Source of the DNA: Candidatus Poribacteria bacterium
Lineage (GTDB): Bacteria > Poribacteria > WGA-4E > WGA-3G
NCBI GenBank assembly: GCA_003635195.1
Contig: PYIY01000209.1
Location: forward strand, 1 to 35,352
Length of the DNA stretch: 35,352 bases
Direction: 5' to 3'
This document shows positions 1 to 7,777 of this stretch, in pieces. Numbering within the stretch: position 1 is the stretch's first letter; each line of letters starts with the position of its first letter. The notes under the pieces are model-generated. The model ran no database searches and had not been told where the DNA came from. It was given only the letters and a program-made list of their open reading frames with translations. The position numbers and the translations under genes were made by a program.

Positions 1-456
1 GCACATCTTGATACGCACATAGAGGTTGAAACATCACACGGGTTTACCACAACACGCACACTCACAGTCAGCACACTCTTGACAGATTACATCAAATGGC
101 CAGGACTCGCTCAGGTTTATCAATATAAATCTCTGCGGGAGAATACAAAAACAGCCGAGATCACCTATCAGACGCAATATGGCATCACAAGCCTCGCACC
201 AGAAGTCGCATCCGCAAAAGACTTACTCAAACTCCGACGTGAACATTGGACCATAGAGAACAAGGTGCATTGGGTGCGAGACAACGTTCTCGGTGAGGAC
301 GCTTCACAGGCAAGAACGGGGAATCTCCCACACGTCATGGCAGCATTACGAAACACTGCCCTGTCGGTCTTACGCTTTGATGGACAGAAAAAGATCGCTG
401 AAACACTGCGATTTTTCGCTTCAGAACCTAAACTCGCAGTTAACCTCATCCAGTGA
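1..456 (+). CDS. ISAs1-family transposase, C-terminal part (cut by window edge)
   Basis: The frame is open from base 1, so the gene continues upstream of the window; the TTG at 79 is probably not its start. About 151 C-terminal residues are visible. They carry the typical end of ISAs1-type DDE transposases: WPGLAQVY, then YGITSL, then REHWTIENKVHWVRDN followed by GEDASQARTGN and a helical ALRNTALSVLR tail. The glutamate in the WTIEN segment is the likely last acidic residue of the DDE triad. The enzyme would cut and join DNA at the ends of its insertion sequence. Whether the element is intact cannot be judged because its left half lies outside. No clear inverted terminal repeat was recognised downstream; the palindrome at 474-488 may belong to its right end. 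Confidence 0.85.
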   Translation, partial: AHLDTHIEVETSHGFTTTRTLTVSTLLTDYIKWPGLAQVYQYKSLRENTKTAEITYQTQYGITSLAPEVASAKDLLKLRREHWTIENKVHWVRDNVLGEDASQARTGNLPHVMAALRNTALSVLRFDGQKKIAETLRFFASEPKLAVNLIQ

Positions 457-473
457 GAAATCTTAAAACTAAA

Positions 474-488
474 TAACCCTGAGGGTTA
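474..488. repeat. 15-bp palindrome just after the transposase gene
   Basis: TAACCCT and AGGGTTA form 7-bp arms around a single central G, 17 bp after the transposase stop codon. It could be a weak terminator stem (no T-run follows) or part of the insertion sequence's right end. Confidence 0.4.
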
Positions 489-500
489 GCACCTTACCTG

Positions 501-632
501 TTGCATTTTCACAGTGAACATGTTATCATTTCTGAAACACCGACAGTCTGGCAACTGGAACAACGCGTCGCACTTCATTTGACAATACTGGATACCGCAC
601 TTGATATTATCTCAGAGGTGAGTGAAAATTAA
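501..632 (+). pseudogene. Possible 3' remnant of a disrupted gene
   Basis: After a stop at 480-482 the frame stays open to a TAA at 630-632 and reads as a plausible protein tail (HFHSEHVIISETPTVWQLEQ, then a helical segment ending IISEVSEN). There is no good start codon or SD. It may be the end of a gene interrupted by the upstream insertion sequence. The family is not recognised and the call rests only on composition, so it is tentative. Confidence 0.2.
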
Positions 633-701
633 CTGAAGAAGCAACCCGCAACAACGGCGCAGGCGGATCAAGAGAAACGGACAGCAAACATGAAATCCAC
701 T

Positions 702-723
702 CGCAAGCCTCTATAGGCTTGCG
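702..723. repeat. 9-bp stem hairpin in the leader of the 754 gene
   Basis: CGCAAGCCT and AGGCTTGCG form a perfect 9-bp stem with a CTAT loop, 30 bp before the next start codon. No T-run follows, so it is not an obvious terminator. A leader structure or a short dispersed repeat are both possible. Confidence 0.5.
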
Positions 724-753
724 GGACAATACCCCGCAAGGAATAATTAAAAT

Positions 754-2013
754 ATGGAAGATCAACAGATATTATCAAATGTCAATACCGCTTCTCAACC
801 TTCTGAACTGAAAATTACTGACATGCGTATCGTCCGAACCCAAGTAGGCGGTCCCATCTTGAAATTGGATACGAATCAAGGCATTCACGGTCTCGGTGAG
901 GTTCGCGACGGCGCGAGTCCGACGTATGCCCTGATGCTCAAAAGCCGAATCCTCGGCGAAAATCCATGTAACGTTGATAAAATCTTTCGACAGATTAAAC
1001 AGTTCGGGCACCATGCACGGCAAGGCGGCGGGGTCTGCGGGATTGAAATGGCACTGATGGACCTCGCCGGTAAGGCGTACGGTGTACCATGTTATCAACT
1101 CGCCGGTGGCAAATTCCGAGACAAAATCCGATGTTATAGCGATACCCCTTCTCTCAGAGACCCCGAAGAGATGGGTACAGTACTTCAAGAACGCATCGAC
1201 AGGGGGTTCACTTTTTTGAAGATGGATATCGGGGTCGGACTGCTACGCGGAATTCCGGGGACGCTCTCCGCACCGGCTGGGAATTTAGACACACATAACC
1301 TAATGCACCCATTTACCGGCATCCGTCTGACCGAATCAGGGATCGCTGTCCTCTGTGAGTATGTAGAGACAGTTCGAGACATTATCGGCTATGAGATGCC
1401 GCTCGCTGTGGATCATTTCGGGCATATCGGCATTGAGGACTGCATCCGTATTGCGAGAGCATTGGAGAAATACAACCTCGCGTGGTTAGAGGATATGGTG
1501 CCGTGGCAATACACTGACCAATATGTACGTCTCGCGAATTCATGTGCAACACCCATCTGCACAGGTGAGGACATCTACTGCAAAGAGGACTTTATGCCGT
1601 TGTTTGAAAGCCGAGGCATTGCCGTAGCGCACCCCGATATTGCGACCTCCGGTGGAATTTTAGAGACAAAGAAAATCGGCGATCTCGCAGAAGACCACGG
1701 CATCGCGATGGCACTCCACATGGCAGGCACACCTATCTGCGCAATGGCGAGCGTCCACTGCGCCGCAGCGACATCAAATTTCATGGTGCTGGAAAACCAC
1801 TCTGTCGATAACCCGTGGTGGGATGAAATGGTGATAGGCTTACCGAACCCGATTATCCAAGACGGTTATATCACTGTCCCAGACACTCCGGGTTTAGGCA
1901 TTGATCTCAACGAGGAGGTCATCCGAGAACATCTCCATCAAGATGAAACAGCATACTTCGCACCGACAACACAATGGGATTCCGAACGCTCACATGATAG
2001 ACTGTGGAGTTAA
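754..2013 (+). CDS. Mandelate racemase/muconate lactonizing enzyme (enolase superfamily) protein
   Basis: 419 aa. Enolase-superfamily enzymes abstract a proton alpha to a carboxylate with Mg2+ help; many members dehydrate sugar acids. The capping domain is at about residues 22-130, followed by a TIM barrel. Visible active-site residues are KMD (K156, D158) on strand 2, the metal ligands D220 (LAVDHFGH), E246 (WLED) and E272 (TGED), and H322 (ALHMAG) as a likely general acid/base. This set fits the MR/galactonate-dehydratase-like subgroups, but the exact substrate cannot be read from sequence. An AAGGA lies 11 nt before the ATG. The oligogalacturonate lyase and oxidoreductases further along suggest sugar-acid catabolism, but they are not in one operon with it. 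Confidence 0.88.
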   Translation: MEDQQILSNVNTASQPSELKITDMRIVRTQVGGPILKLDTNQGIHGLGEVRDGASPTYALMLKSRILGENPCNVDKIFRQIKQFGHHARQGGGVCGIEMALMDLAGKAYGVPCYQLAGGKFRDKIRCYSDTPSLRDPEEMGTVLQERIDRGFTFLKMDIGVGLLRGIPGTLSAPAGNLDTHNLMHPFTGIRLTESGIAVLCEYVETVRDIIGYEMPLAVDHFGHIGIEDCIRIARALEKYNLAWLEDMVPWQYTDQYVRLANSCATPICTGEDIYCKEDFMPLFESRGIAVAHPDIATSGGILETKKIGDLAEDHGIAMALHMAGTPICAMASVHCAAATSNFMVLENHSVDNPWWDEMVIGLPNPIIQDGYITVPDTPGLGIDLNEEVIREHLHQDETAYFAPTTQWDSERSHDRLWS

Positions 2014-2019
2014 TCCATC

Positions 2020-2174
2020 AGGACTTACGCATTCCCTCTTAAAGTCCCCCTACCCCCCTGATAAGGCGGGATAAAGGGGGGGGTTTCCTATAGGGGATTT
2101 AGGGGGTTTAAAGGGCGAAAATTACCGCTTTTTGCGTCTAAATGTCCGATATTTGCTCAATTTGCGTAAGTCCT
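2020..2174. repeat. MITE-like element with 12-bp terminal inverted repeats
   Basis: AGGACTTACGCA at 2020-2031 is the exact reverse complement of TGCGTAAGTCCT at 2163-2174. The interior is also self-complementary: a C-rich TTAAAGTCCCCCTA segment near 2039 faces a G-rich TTTAGGGGGTTTAAA segment near 2097-2112. There is no reading frame inside. The 155-bp length, perfect ends and foldable interior fit a miniature non-autonomous element. No target duplication was identified. It fills the gap between two convergent transcription units. Confidence 0.65.
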
Positions 2175-2211
2175 ATTAAATTCTCCTATCCGACTTACGT
2201 CGAAATTGAAA

Positions 2212-2709
2212 TCAAAGGTTACCAGATCCGGACAGCACATTCGCCAGATTCTTGGGCGCACCACATTTATTCCGCCGAATCACAGATTCCTTGTTACGGA
2301 AACGCACTTTGGTGCCTCTGAATCTTGGGCGTTGTGCAGCGTGAATCCCTTTACCGTGGAACACTACAGGAATGCAGGTGGCTTTGAGATTTCTCGGAAA
2401 TAAACTTGAGACGAAATTGACGCTCCCCTGCAACTGTTGCGATACATCTGTTACTTTGAAGGTCCCACTTTTGAGTTCAATTAAAACCACAACGAGTCTA
2501 TTTTCGGGGGTGTCCACGTAAAAGAGAATTCTGTCACAGTGTTTCCCCGTTCTTTGGTGTGCTTTGAATGCCAGATCTACATCTACCACAATCCGGTCGC
2601 GCGGGACATCAGTCATGTCCACGCGACAGCCGCGACCGCTACACGAATCTGTCAGGTTTTCTATACCCACCCGCTCACGGATTTCGTCAAGAACTTTACT
2701 CAATTGCAC
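2212..2709 (-). CDS. Small PD-(D/E)XK nuclease-like protein paired with an AAA ATPase
   Basis: 165 aa from a GTG start at 2709. A TTG at 2742 is possible, but GTG has a GAGGAA SD about 8 nt upstream, inside the ATPase gene, and overlaps that gene's end by 14 bp, which implies translational coupling. The core reads C58-D59-R-ILF, then VVVLIELKSG (E78, K80), then QQLQ. A D-(X)n-ExK pattern on a beta hairpin with a following Q is the usual outline of PD-(D/E)XK nucleases. The tail is rich in Arg and Lys, consistent with nucleic-acid binding. The exact family is not recognised, and nuclease activity is inferred from the motif and the partner gene. Confidence 0.7.
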   Translation of the reverse strand: MQLSKVLDEIRERVGIENLTDSCSGRGCRVDMTDVPRDRIVVDVDLAFKAHQRTGKHCDRILFYVDTPENRLVVVLIELKSGTFKVTDVSQQLQGSVNFVSSLFPRNLKATCIPVVFHGKGIHAAQRPRFRGTKVRFRNKESVIRRNKCGAPKNLANVLSGSGNL

Positions 2710-3934
2710 CGGCTGCTTCCTCGTCCAGGAATTGTTGCTCAAGTCTGACGAAACTATTATAGAGTTTATCAGCGATGTCGTAATAATCCTGTGGTTCTAC
2801 ACCTTCAATGCGATCAAACGGGATTTCTGTCACTGGCTTGTCAGTGTGGAACCACCAGGCACCAACCTCTTCCTTTGCCAGCCAACTCTCCGGTTCTGCT
2901 CTGTTTTTCGCGAGCTTTTTCAGTTCTCCTTCGCGAATCAGATTTCCGATTTCCTGGAGCAACCATTCACTATGTGTCGTGACAACCACACGGATGCCAG
3001 CTCGGATTAAACGGGAAAGTGTAAAAGCGATTTGGGTTTGGGCACCGGGATGCAAATGCGCTTCAGGTTCTTCGATGATAAGCGTGTCGCCTGCGCGAAC
3101 AACGCCGCGCAAAAAGAGAAGTAAAGGCGCAAGTTCTGACACCATTGACGAAACTCGGTTCACAGGCAATGTCTGTTCAGATTTCTGCGGACGGTAGCAG
3201 AATTCCAAGGAACTCTTTGATACCTCGCGTTTGACCTCTATCGCTCCGCGTAGGACCTCCCGCTCTAAAGCTTGAGCGATGTAAGTTATTTGCTCTGAAG
3301 CACTGTTCCCTTCCTTATAGGAAATAAGTTGTTTAAGAAAATCCGTTTCTATCGCCGAAAACGGAGCGATTTCTGTGGGAAGTTCCGGACCGAGGTGAAT
3401 ACCCTTTGCTATGAAGGGTTTAACGCTCATACGAAAATTTTGTAGGATACTCCTCCGAGTAGCAGGCAGGTAATAGACGTTGGGTATCTCCCAACTATCT
3501 CCATAGAAAGGCCCCTCGCGCCCTTCAATATCAAGCGTTTCCTGAACTTCTGTTCTGGATGCCCACATGTTGAAAGTCCAGTGTGTCTGATTTTTCTCAC
3601 GGACCTGTAGCGAAACCTTCATTTCACCCCGAGGTGCACCAGTGAACCGTATCATATCTGATATGGTTTCAAGACTGAAACATCGCTTAAGTTGATTCTT
3701 AAAAACCTCAGTCTCCTTCAAATTTTGCTGTTCTTGCTGGAGCAATGAGCGTCGAAACCCCTCGAAGGTGCGGTGTAATGCATAAATAAGCACCGCGAAG
3801 TAGGTTTTACCGGTGTTGCTTTCACCGACAAACACTGTCAGCGGACGCATATCTATCTCTGCCTTCTCTATCGGCCCGAAATTTTGCACCTTGATGTGGA
3901 CATTGGCGGGCTGGCCGTCTCTAATTTCGTTCAC
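2696..3934 (-). CDS. AAA family ATPase (SMC/OLD-like, AAA_15/AAA_21 type)
   Basis: 412 aa from GTG at 3934. The frame extends to a TTG at 3970, but that codon overlaps a -10 box, whereas GTG has a GGGAG SD 8 nt upstream. ABC/SMC-type ATPase features are present: Walker A GESNTGKT (37-44) after a VQNFGPIEKAEIDM strand pair, a signature-like RVSSMVSELAPLL segment, Walker B LIIEEPEAHLHP (E288/E289), and H-loop VVTTHSE (H321). Related ATPases are sensor or motor subunits in several two-gene anti-phage systems (Septu, PARIS, Gabija-like). No TOPRIM domain is seen at the C-terminus. It is the first gene of a two-gene unit with the PD-(D/E)XK-like protein. Confidence 0.85.
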   Translation of the reverse strand: MNEIRDGQPANVHIKVQNFGPIEKAEIDMRPLTVFVGESNTGKTYFAVLIYALHRTFEGFRRSLLQQEQQNLKETEVFKNQLKRCFSLETISDMIRFTGAPRGEMKVSLQVREKNQTHWTFNMWASRTEVQETLDIEGREGPFYGDSWEIPNVYYLPATRRSILQNFRMSVKPFIAKGIHLGPELPTEIAPFSAIETDFLKQLISYKEGNSASEQITYIAQALEREVLRGAIEVKREVSKSSLEFCYRPQKSEQTLPVNRVSSMVSELAPLLLFLRGVVRAGDTLIIEEPEAHLHPGAQTQIAFTLSRLIRAGIRVVVTTHSEWLLQEIGNLIREGELKKLAKNRAEPESWLAKEEVGAWWFHTDKPVTEIPFDRIEGVEPQDYYDIADKLYNSFVRLEQQFLDEEAAGAIE

Positions 3935-3969
3935 TGTTTTGTCTCCCGCGAGTGGTGGATTTAAGTCCA

Positions 3970-3999
3970 ATTATACACATTTATGTAGGCGAATGGCAA
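3970..3999 (-). promoter_or_regulatory. Sigma70-type promoter of the ATPase/nuclease-like unit
   Basis: On the minus strand TTGCCA (3999-3994), an 18-bp spacer and a perfect TATAAT (3975-3970) precede the GTG start by about 35 bp. It excludes the upstream TTG as a start codon. The sequence GTGTATAATTGGA here is identical at the hicAB promoter. Confidence 0.7.
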
Positions 4000-4068
4000 T
4001 GGAAAATCTCTGACCCTCCGATGAGAACACAGAATAAGTGAGCATAAGGATCGTCACGCAGTCTATAA

Positions 4069-5202
4069 TCAGGTTGATGGAATCACAGCAACGTAAACCT
4101 GTGAATGCCCAGAAACATCCGACGTATACACAACAGCCGTTTCGTCAGGACTAAAAGACGGATGTGGGTGCGTCCACTGCGGACCATAGACAGTGTCCAC
4201 CTTCATTTCCATCCAACTCAGCGACTTCTCCCGATCACCTGCTTGTTGTGCCGCTGCCCAATCCTCCGCGAGCGCATACCGATCCGTTTTCCACTGGCTT
4301 CCGCTCGACGAACTCTGCGGATAACAGATAGGCGTATGTTCGCCTGTTTCCACATCAACGAGTCGCAAACCGATGTCGGGATGGACAGTGTCACACAACA
4401 CCTTTGTCCCATCACGATTACTAGCGATGTGCCACGCATTGAAATCGGCAATTGTCTGCATCTGTAGTGTTTCCAGAGACATCCGCCGAAGGGCGTAGGG
4501 CCAATGCGTCACAATCAGTTCATCTAACGCGCCGAGGAAGGTCTCATGAACGAGAAACTCGTTGTTGTCGTGTTGATAAAGCGAACGGTTCTCTGTGCCA
4601 TCCCTTTTAATAGTCCACATCCGAGGAGCGGGATCACCAGAATATGCGATTAAGTCGGGATGCTTCGGGTGAAATTGGGGATGGATAATCGTCTGATCTG
4701 GGGAAGTGTAGATAACCTCGCCGCCACTGCCATCCGTAGCGGTGACAGTAATATGCGATTTGTCGTCGCGTTTCATCGCTGTTACGATAAACCGTTCATC
4801 TGCACTGACACTACACTCGCCAAGACTTCCGTCCGGAAATTCCGCAAGCACACGTTCTTCAAGCGTATTGAGATGGATCGCCTTTATAGCATCTGCTTGC
4901 GTGTAAAAGAGTTCGGTGCCGTCTTTGGAAATCACACCGGAGTAACCGTGAATGTCGTCGGCATTCGTTAGTTGTACGATGTCACCGTTGGGGAATTCCA
5001 ACTTAAAAAAATTCGGTTTTCCTGAACGGTAGGAGGTAAAGATGAGGTGTGCTTGGTCGGGCGTGAACGAAGGGGTCAGAAAATAGAGGTTATGGTTGAT
5101 AGAAGTGTCATTTGTGAGTTGATAGATATGCGCGCCCGTTTGGTCGTCTTGGAATTCTTGTAGTTCTGAAGAGTGAACGGACGCTTTTGCGTAGTTTGTC
5201 AT
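4069..5202 (-). CDS. ogl: Oligogalacturonate lyase (Pectate_lyase22 beta-propeller)
   Basis: 377 aa from the ATG at 5202, which has a GGAG SD 6 nt upstream. The longer frame to 5298 would run into hicB and lacks an SD. The protein is a seven-bladed propeller of the oligogalacturonide lyase family, which cleaves short pectin-derived oligogalacturonides in the cytoplasm; no signal peptide is seen. N-terminal HNLYFLTPSFTPD and TSYRSGKPNFFKLE match the family. The known Mn2+-binding pattern Q-x2-H-x-H is present as QWTHPHP (Q342, H345, H347), and the WHIASNRDG segment offers the fourth histidine. Usual family length is about 390 aa. The gene stands alone, downstream of hicB on the same strand. 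Confidence 0.85.
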   Translation of the reverse strand: MTNYAKASVHSSELQEFQDDQTGAHIYQLTNDTSINHNLYFLTPSFTPDQAHLIFTSYRSGKPNFFKLEFPNGDIVQLTNADDIHGYSGVISKDGTELFYTQADAIKAIHLNTLEERVLAEFPDGSLGECSVSADERFIVTAMKRDDKSHITVTATDGSGGEVIYTSPDQTIIHPQFHPKHPDLIAYSGDPAPRMWTIKRDGTENRSLYQHDNNEFLVHETFLGALDELIVTHWPYALRRMSLETLQMQTIADFNAWHIASNRDGTKVLCDTVHPDIGLRLVDVETGEHTPICYPQSSSSGSQWKTDRYALAEDWAAAQQAGDREKSLSWMEMKVDTVYGPQWTHPHPSFSPDETAVVYTSDVSGHSQVYVAVIPST

Positions 5203-5281
5203 AGTGTTCTCCATTGCGTATAGAGGACCACAAGCTAAATACAGTCTTTCCGCCACAGTGCTAAGCGTTCCGTTCCCGACA

Positions 5282-5524
5282 CTAAATCCGTGCCTCAATT
5301 AATTCGGATGACACACCTTGATCGGTTTCAACGGGCAACGTAAACGATGGCAATGGAACATCATAACCAGCTTCTTGTAGGCCTTCAATATGAAAATCAA
5401 TAGCTTCAGTGATCAATTGCCGTACTTCTTCCATTGTTTCACCTACAACGGCACATCCTGGAAGGTCGGGGACATATCCACCATAGTTGTTTCCACATTT
5501 TTCAAAAATAACGACATATTCCAT
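5282..5524 (-). CDS. hicB: HicB-family antitoxin
   Basis: 80 aa. The first half is the HicB partial RNase-H fold: MEYVVIFEK, then YGGYVPDLPGC, then GETMEEVRQLITEAI and FHIEGL. The protein ends soon after DVPLP...TLPVE, so no clear C-terminal DNA-binding domain is seen. An AGGAG SD lies 8 nt before the ATG and overlaps the end of hicA. HicB antitoxins bind and neutralise the HicA mRNA interferase and often repress their own operon. The hicA partner upstream is interrupted by a stop codon, so this antitoxin may now be an orphan. Confidence 0.88.
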   Translation of the reverse strand: MEYVVIFEKCGNNYGGYVPDLPGCAVVGETMEEVRQLITEAIDFHIEGLQEAGYDVPLPSFTLPVETDQGVSSELIEARI

Positions 5525-5536
5525 AAAACTTTCTCC

Positions 5537-5725
5537 TCAATTCTTAAGAGCCGCTTGCTTTAGAATATTATTGAGTGTTCCCTTGGAGATATCCGCGTTT
5601 GGTTTTCCTGCGATTGTCACGATTCCGGGTTTTGTTGGATGTTTAAACTGTTTATGACTGCCTCGCGTTCAGTCCAAATACCACCCATCATCTTGAATTA
5701 TTTTAACAATCTGTCTATATTTCAT
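5537..5725 (-). pseudogene. hicA: hicA toxin gene with an in-frame TGA at codon 19
   Basis: Reading the minus strand from ATG 5725 gives MKYRQIVKIIQDDGWYLD, a TGA stop (5671-5669), then TRGSHKQFKHPTKPGIVTIA and GKPNADISKGTLNNILKQAA in the same frame to a TGA at 5539-5537. The whole matches the HicA fold (dsRBD-like mRNA interferase), including the catalytic-histidine motif GSHKQ, which lies after the stop. Without the TGA the length, about 62 aa, is normal. A single C-to-T change in a CGA arginine codon would explain it. A sequencing error is possible. TGA ends many other genes here, so general recoding is unlikely. Confidence 0.82.
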
Positions 5726-5741
5726 CCTATCTTCACTTCCA

Positions 5742-5770
5742 ATTATACACGCTCTTTGCGTTTATTGCAA
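5742..5770 (-). promoter_or_regulatory. Promoter of hicAB
   Basis: Minus-strand TTGCAA (5770-5765), a 17-bp spacer and a perfect TATAAT (5747-5742) end 16 bp before the hicA ATG. This near-consensus promoter is intact although hicA is not. Confidence 0.7.
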
Positions 5771-5775
5771 AAAAA

Positions 5776-6606
5776 TTAAGTGAGCAGATAGTTCAGCAAT
5801 TGCACGCCTTCTCGGAAATCAGGAATAATAATATCCGCACCAGCACGGATCAAACGCTCCCGTTTATCGGCATTCATATTGTACCTATTATCCTCTACAG
5901 ATGCAACGCCGACAGCGATTGCGCCGACTGCTTTCGCATTTTCGATCTCCACATACCCATCGCCAATGATAAGCAATTCACTCCCGCTAAGCGCAAAGTC
6001 CGTGATAATCTTCTGAATAACCATAGCTTTAGAAAACTTCTTATATTCCCGCAACGCACCGAAAATCCCGCCATCAAAGTATTCGGCAACGCCGAGAAGT
6101 GCCGCTTCATTCTTGACGAATTCAACATCCGTCCCACTCGCAAGGTAGCAGCTGATTCCCATTTCACGTAGGCTTTGGAGAAATTCAAGGGACATCGGCA
6201 CACGAAGTGGATCGGCGGGTAATGTTCCTGCTGCAAGTCCAGCAATTCGCGCTTCAACGACGGGCAGCAATCGACGATTGTATTCATCTTTGTACGCAAG
6301 AGGTTCCTTCGGTGTTCCGCCGCGTTTCTCGATCTCCTCGCCTAATTGCATCATCTGATAGATCGTCTGCTTACCGGTCAATCTATCCACAAATTCAACG
6401 ACGAGTACCTCAAGTTGTTCTGGGGTCTCAGTGGTATCCGTTTCGGTCTGAAGAAATTCAACCATCATCGGTACCATCACATTCTGCCAACCGTCTCGGA
6501 TGAGGGAGATTGTGCCATCAAAATCGAAAACGACGTGGCGGATGTTTCCCGTTTGAATTTCACGATGAATCTCAATTGCGGTGTTGTCCAAAAAAATGTT
6601 CTGCAT
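5776..6606 (-). CDS. HAD-superfamily hydrolase (phosphatase)
   Basis: 276 aa. All four HAD motifs are visible: motif I VVFDFDGTIS (D28 nucleophile, D30), motif II LASGTD, motif III lysine in the KKFSKAMV region, and motif IV IIGDGYVEIENAKAVG with its acidic residues. A helical cap of about 110 residues lies between motifs I and II, as in C1-cap phosphoglycolate-phosphatase-like enzymes. The substrate is unknown, probably a small phosphorylated metabolite in the cytoplasm. A GGA lies about 6 nt before the ATG. The gene ends 6 bp upstream of the hicAB -35 box on the same strand, so the two units are packed closely. Confidence 0.85.
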   Translation of the reverse strand: MQNIFLDNTAIEIHREIQTGNIRHVVFDFDGTISLIRDGWQNVMVPMMVEFLQTETDTTETPEQLEVLVVEFVDRLTGKQTIYQMMQLGEEIEKRGGTPKEPLAYKDEYNRRLLPVVEARIAGLAAGTLPADPLRVPMSLEFLQSLREMGISCYLASGTDVEFVKNEAALLGVAEYFDGGIFGALREYKKFSKAMVIQKIITDFALSGSELLIIGDGYVEIENAKAVGAIAVGVASVEDNRYNMNADKRERLIRAGADIIIPDFREGVQLLNYLLT

Positions 6607-6737
6607 AGTTATTCCAAGATTGGCTATCGGCTTTCGACTTGCTTCGCAGTGAGAACTATCAGCAAAGACGCAAGCGTTACATAACTGCCTCGCAGTGAGA
6701 GTTTTCTTTCCTGACTGCTGATTGCGGAAAAATGATA

Positions 6738-6767
6738 TTGATTTTTGTCCTTCTTCGATAGTATAAT
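6738..6767 (+). promoter_or_regulatory. Probable promoter of the DUF58/ABC unit
   Basis: TTGATT (6738-6743), an 18-bp spacer and TATAAT (6762-6767) lie about 120 bp before the 6887 start, in the gap between divergent genes. Confidence 0.5.
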
Positions 6768-6886
6768 AACATTCGGATAGTTAAGCAAGTCCTTTTAGCG
6801 TTACAAGGAATATATTAACACAACAACGAAGGAAACTTAAGAGTGCAGATCAATTTCAGACGAACGAAAAGCCTAAACTGACTTCC

Positions 6887-7762
6887 ATGAACGAAAAAGA
6901 GATTCTCAAGAAAATCCAACGCATCGAAATATTTACCAATCGCTTAGTTAATACCATCTTTGCTGGTGAGTATGAGAGTGTCTTCAAAGGGCAGGGAATC
7001 ACCTTTGATGAAGTCCGCGAATATCAAGCAGGCGATGAAATCCGCACCATTGATTGGAATGTCACCGCACGCATGGGGCAAGCCTATATCAAGAAGTACG
7101 TAGAAGAACGCGAACTCGTAATGATGTTAGTCGTGGATGTGAGTGCTTCAACCCGTTTCGGTAGTATCGCTGAGACGAAGGCAGAAATCGCCGCCGAAAT
7201 TGCAGCACTACTCGCTTTTTCTGCCATCAAGAACAACGACAAAGTCGGGCTGGTCTGCTTTACCGATACCGTTGAACACTTCGTCGCCCCGCGGAAAGGG
7301 AAAAGACACGTCCTGCGTGTTGTGAGGGACATCCTCCATTTTCAACCAAAACAGTCCGGAACGAATATTGAGACGGCTTTGGCATTTGTCGATCAGGTAC
7401 TTAAACCGCACAGTGTTGTGTTCCTTATCTCTGATTTTAAAAATACAGGGTATGAAAAGCAATTACGTGTGAGCAGTAAGCGACATTCACTCATTGCTGT
7501 TACGCTACAAGACAGACGTGAACTGGAATTGCAGGATGTCGGGCTGATAGAACTCGAAGATGCCGAAAGTGGAGAGACGATGGTTGTTGATACACGTTCC
7601 GAAGAAGCACGGCAGTTATACACAGAACTCAATCAGCGTGCCGATGCGGAACGTCGACAGGTTTTCCGAGCAAATCAGGTGGATGCTATTGACATCAGAA
7701 CAGATGAATCGTATGTGAAACCCCTTATCCGATTTTTCCGTCAACGTGCTGCTCGGAGTTAA
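6887..7762 (+). CDS. DUF58 domain protein (von Willebrand A-like)
   Basis: 291 aa. The family signature is complete: FAGEYESVFKGQG, then FDEVREYQAGDEIRTIDWNV and TARMG, then VEERELVMMLVVDVSAST. The last segment holds a MIDAS-like D84-x-S86-x-S88 metal site of a vWA fold. DUF58 proteins usually sit next to a MoxR AAA ATPase and membrane vWA proteins, and are thought to help assemble or activate other proteins. Here no MoxR neighbour is present. Instead an ABC ATPase starts 15 bp downstream. No transmembrane segment is seen. The ATG has no strong SD, but no better in-frame start was found and the N-terminus matches the family. Confidence 0.88.
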   Translation: MNEKEILKKIQRIEIFTNRLVNTIFAGEYESVFKGQGITFDEVREYQAGDEIRTIDWNVTARMGQAYIKKYVEERELVMMLVVDVSASTRFGSIAETKAEIAAEIAALLAFSAIKNNDKVGLVCFTDTVEHFVAPRKGKRHVLRVVRDILHFQPKQSGTNIETALAFVDQVLKPHSVVFLISDFKNTGYEKQLRVSSKRHSLIAVTLQDRRELELQDVGLIELEDAESGETMVVDTRSEEARQLYTELNQRADAERRQVFRANQVDAIDIRTDESYVKPLIRFFRQRAARS

Positions 7763-7777
7763 AGTTCGTGTAAGCTT

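Noticed and set aside
2539..3197. Several plus-strand open frames opposite the ATPase and its partner
   Set aside because: They are antisense shadows: no SD, no recognisable motifs, and the minus-strand frames carry complete ATPase motifs.
5203..5298. Longer start for the oligogalacturonate lyase
   Set aside because: It would overlap hicB and has no SD; the ATG at 5202 has GGAG at proper distance.
5669..5671. TGA in hicA as selenocysteine or general recoding
   Set aside because: The expected residue is arginine in a non-redox position and TGA ends other genes here, including hicA's own end, so a nonsense mutation or error is simpler.
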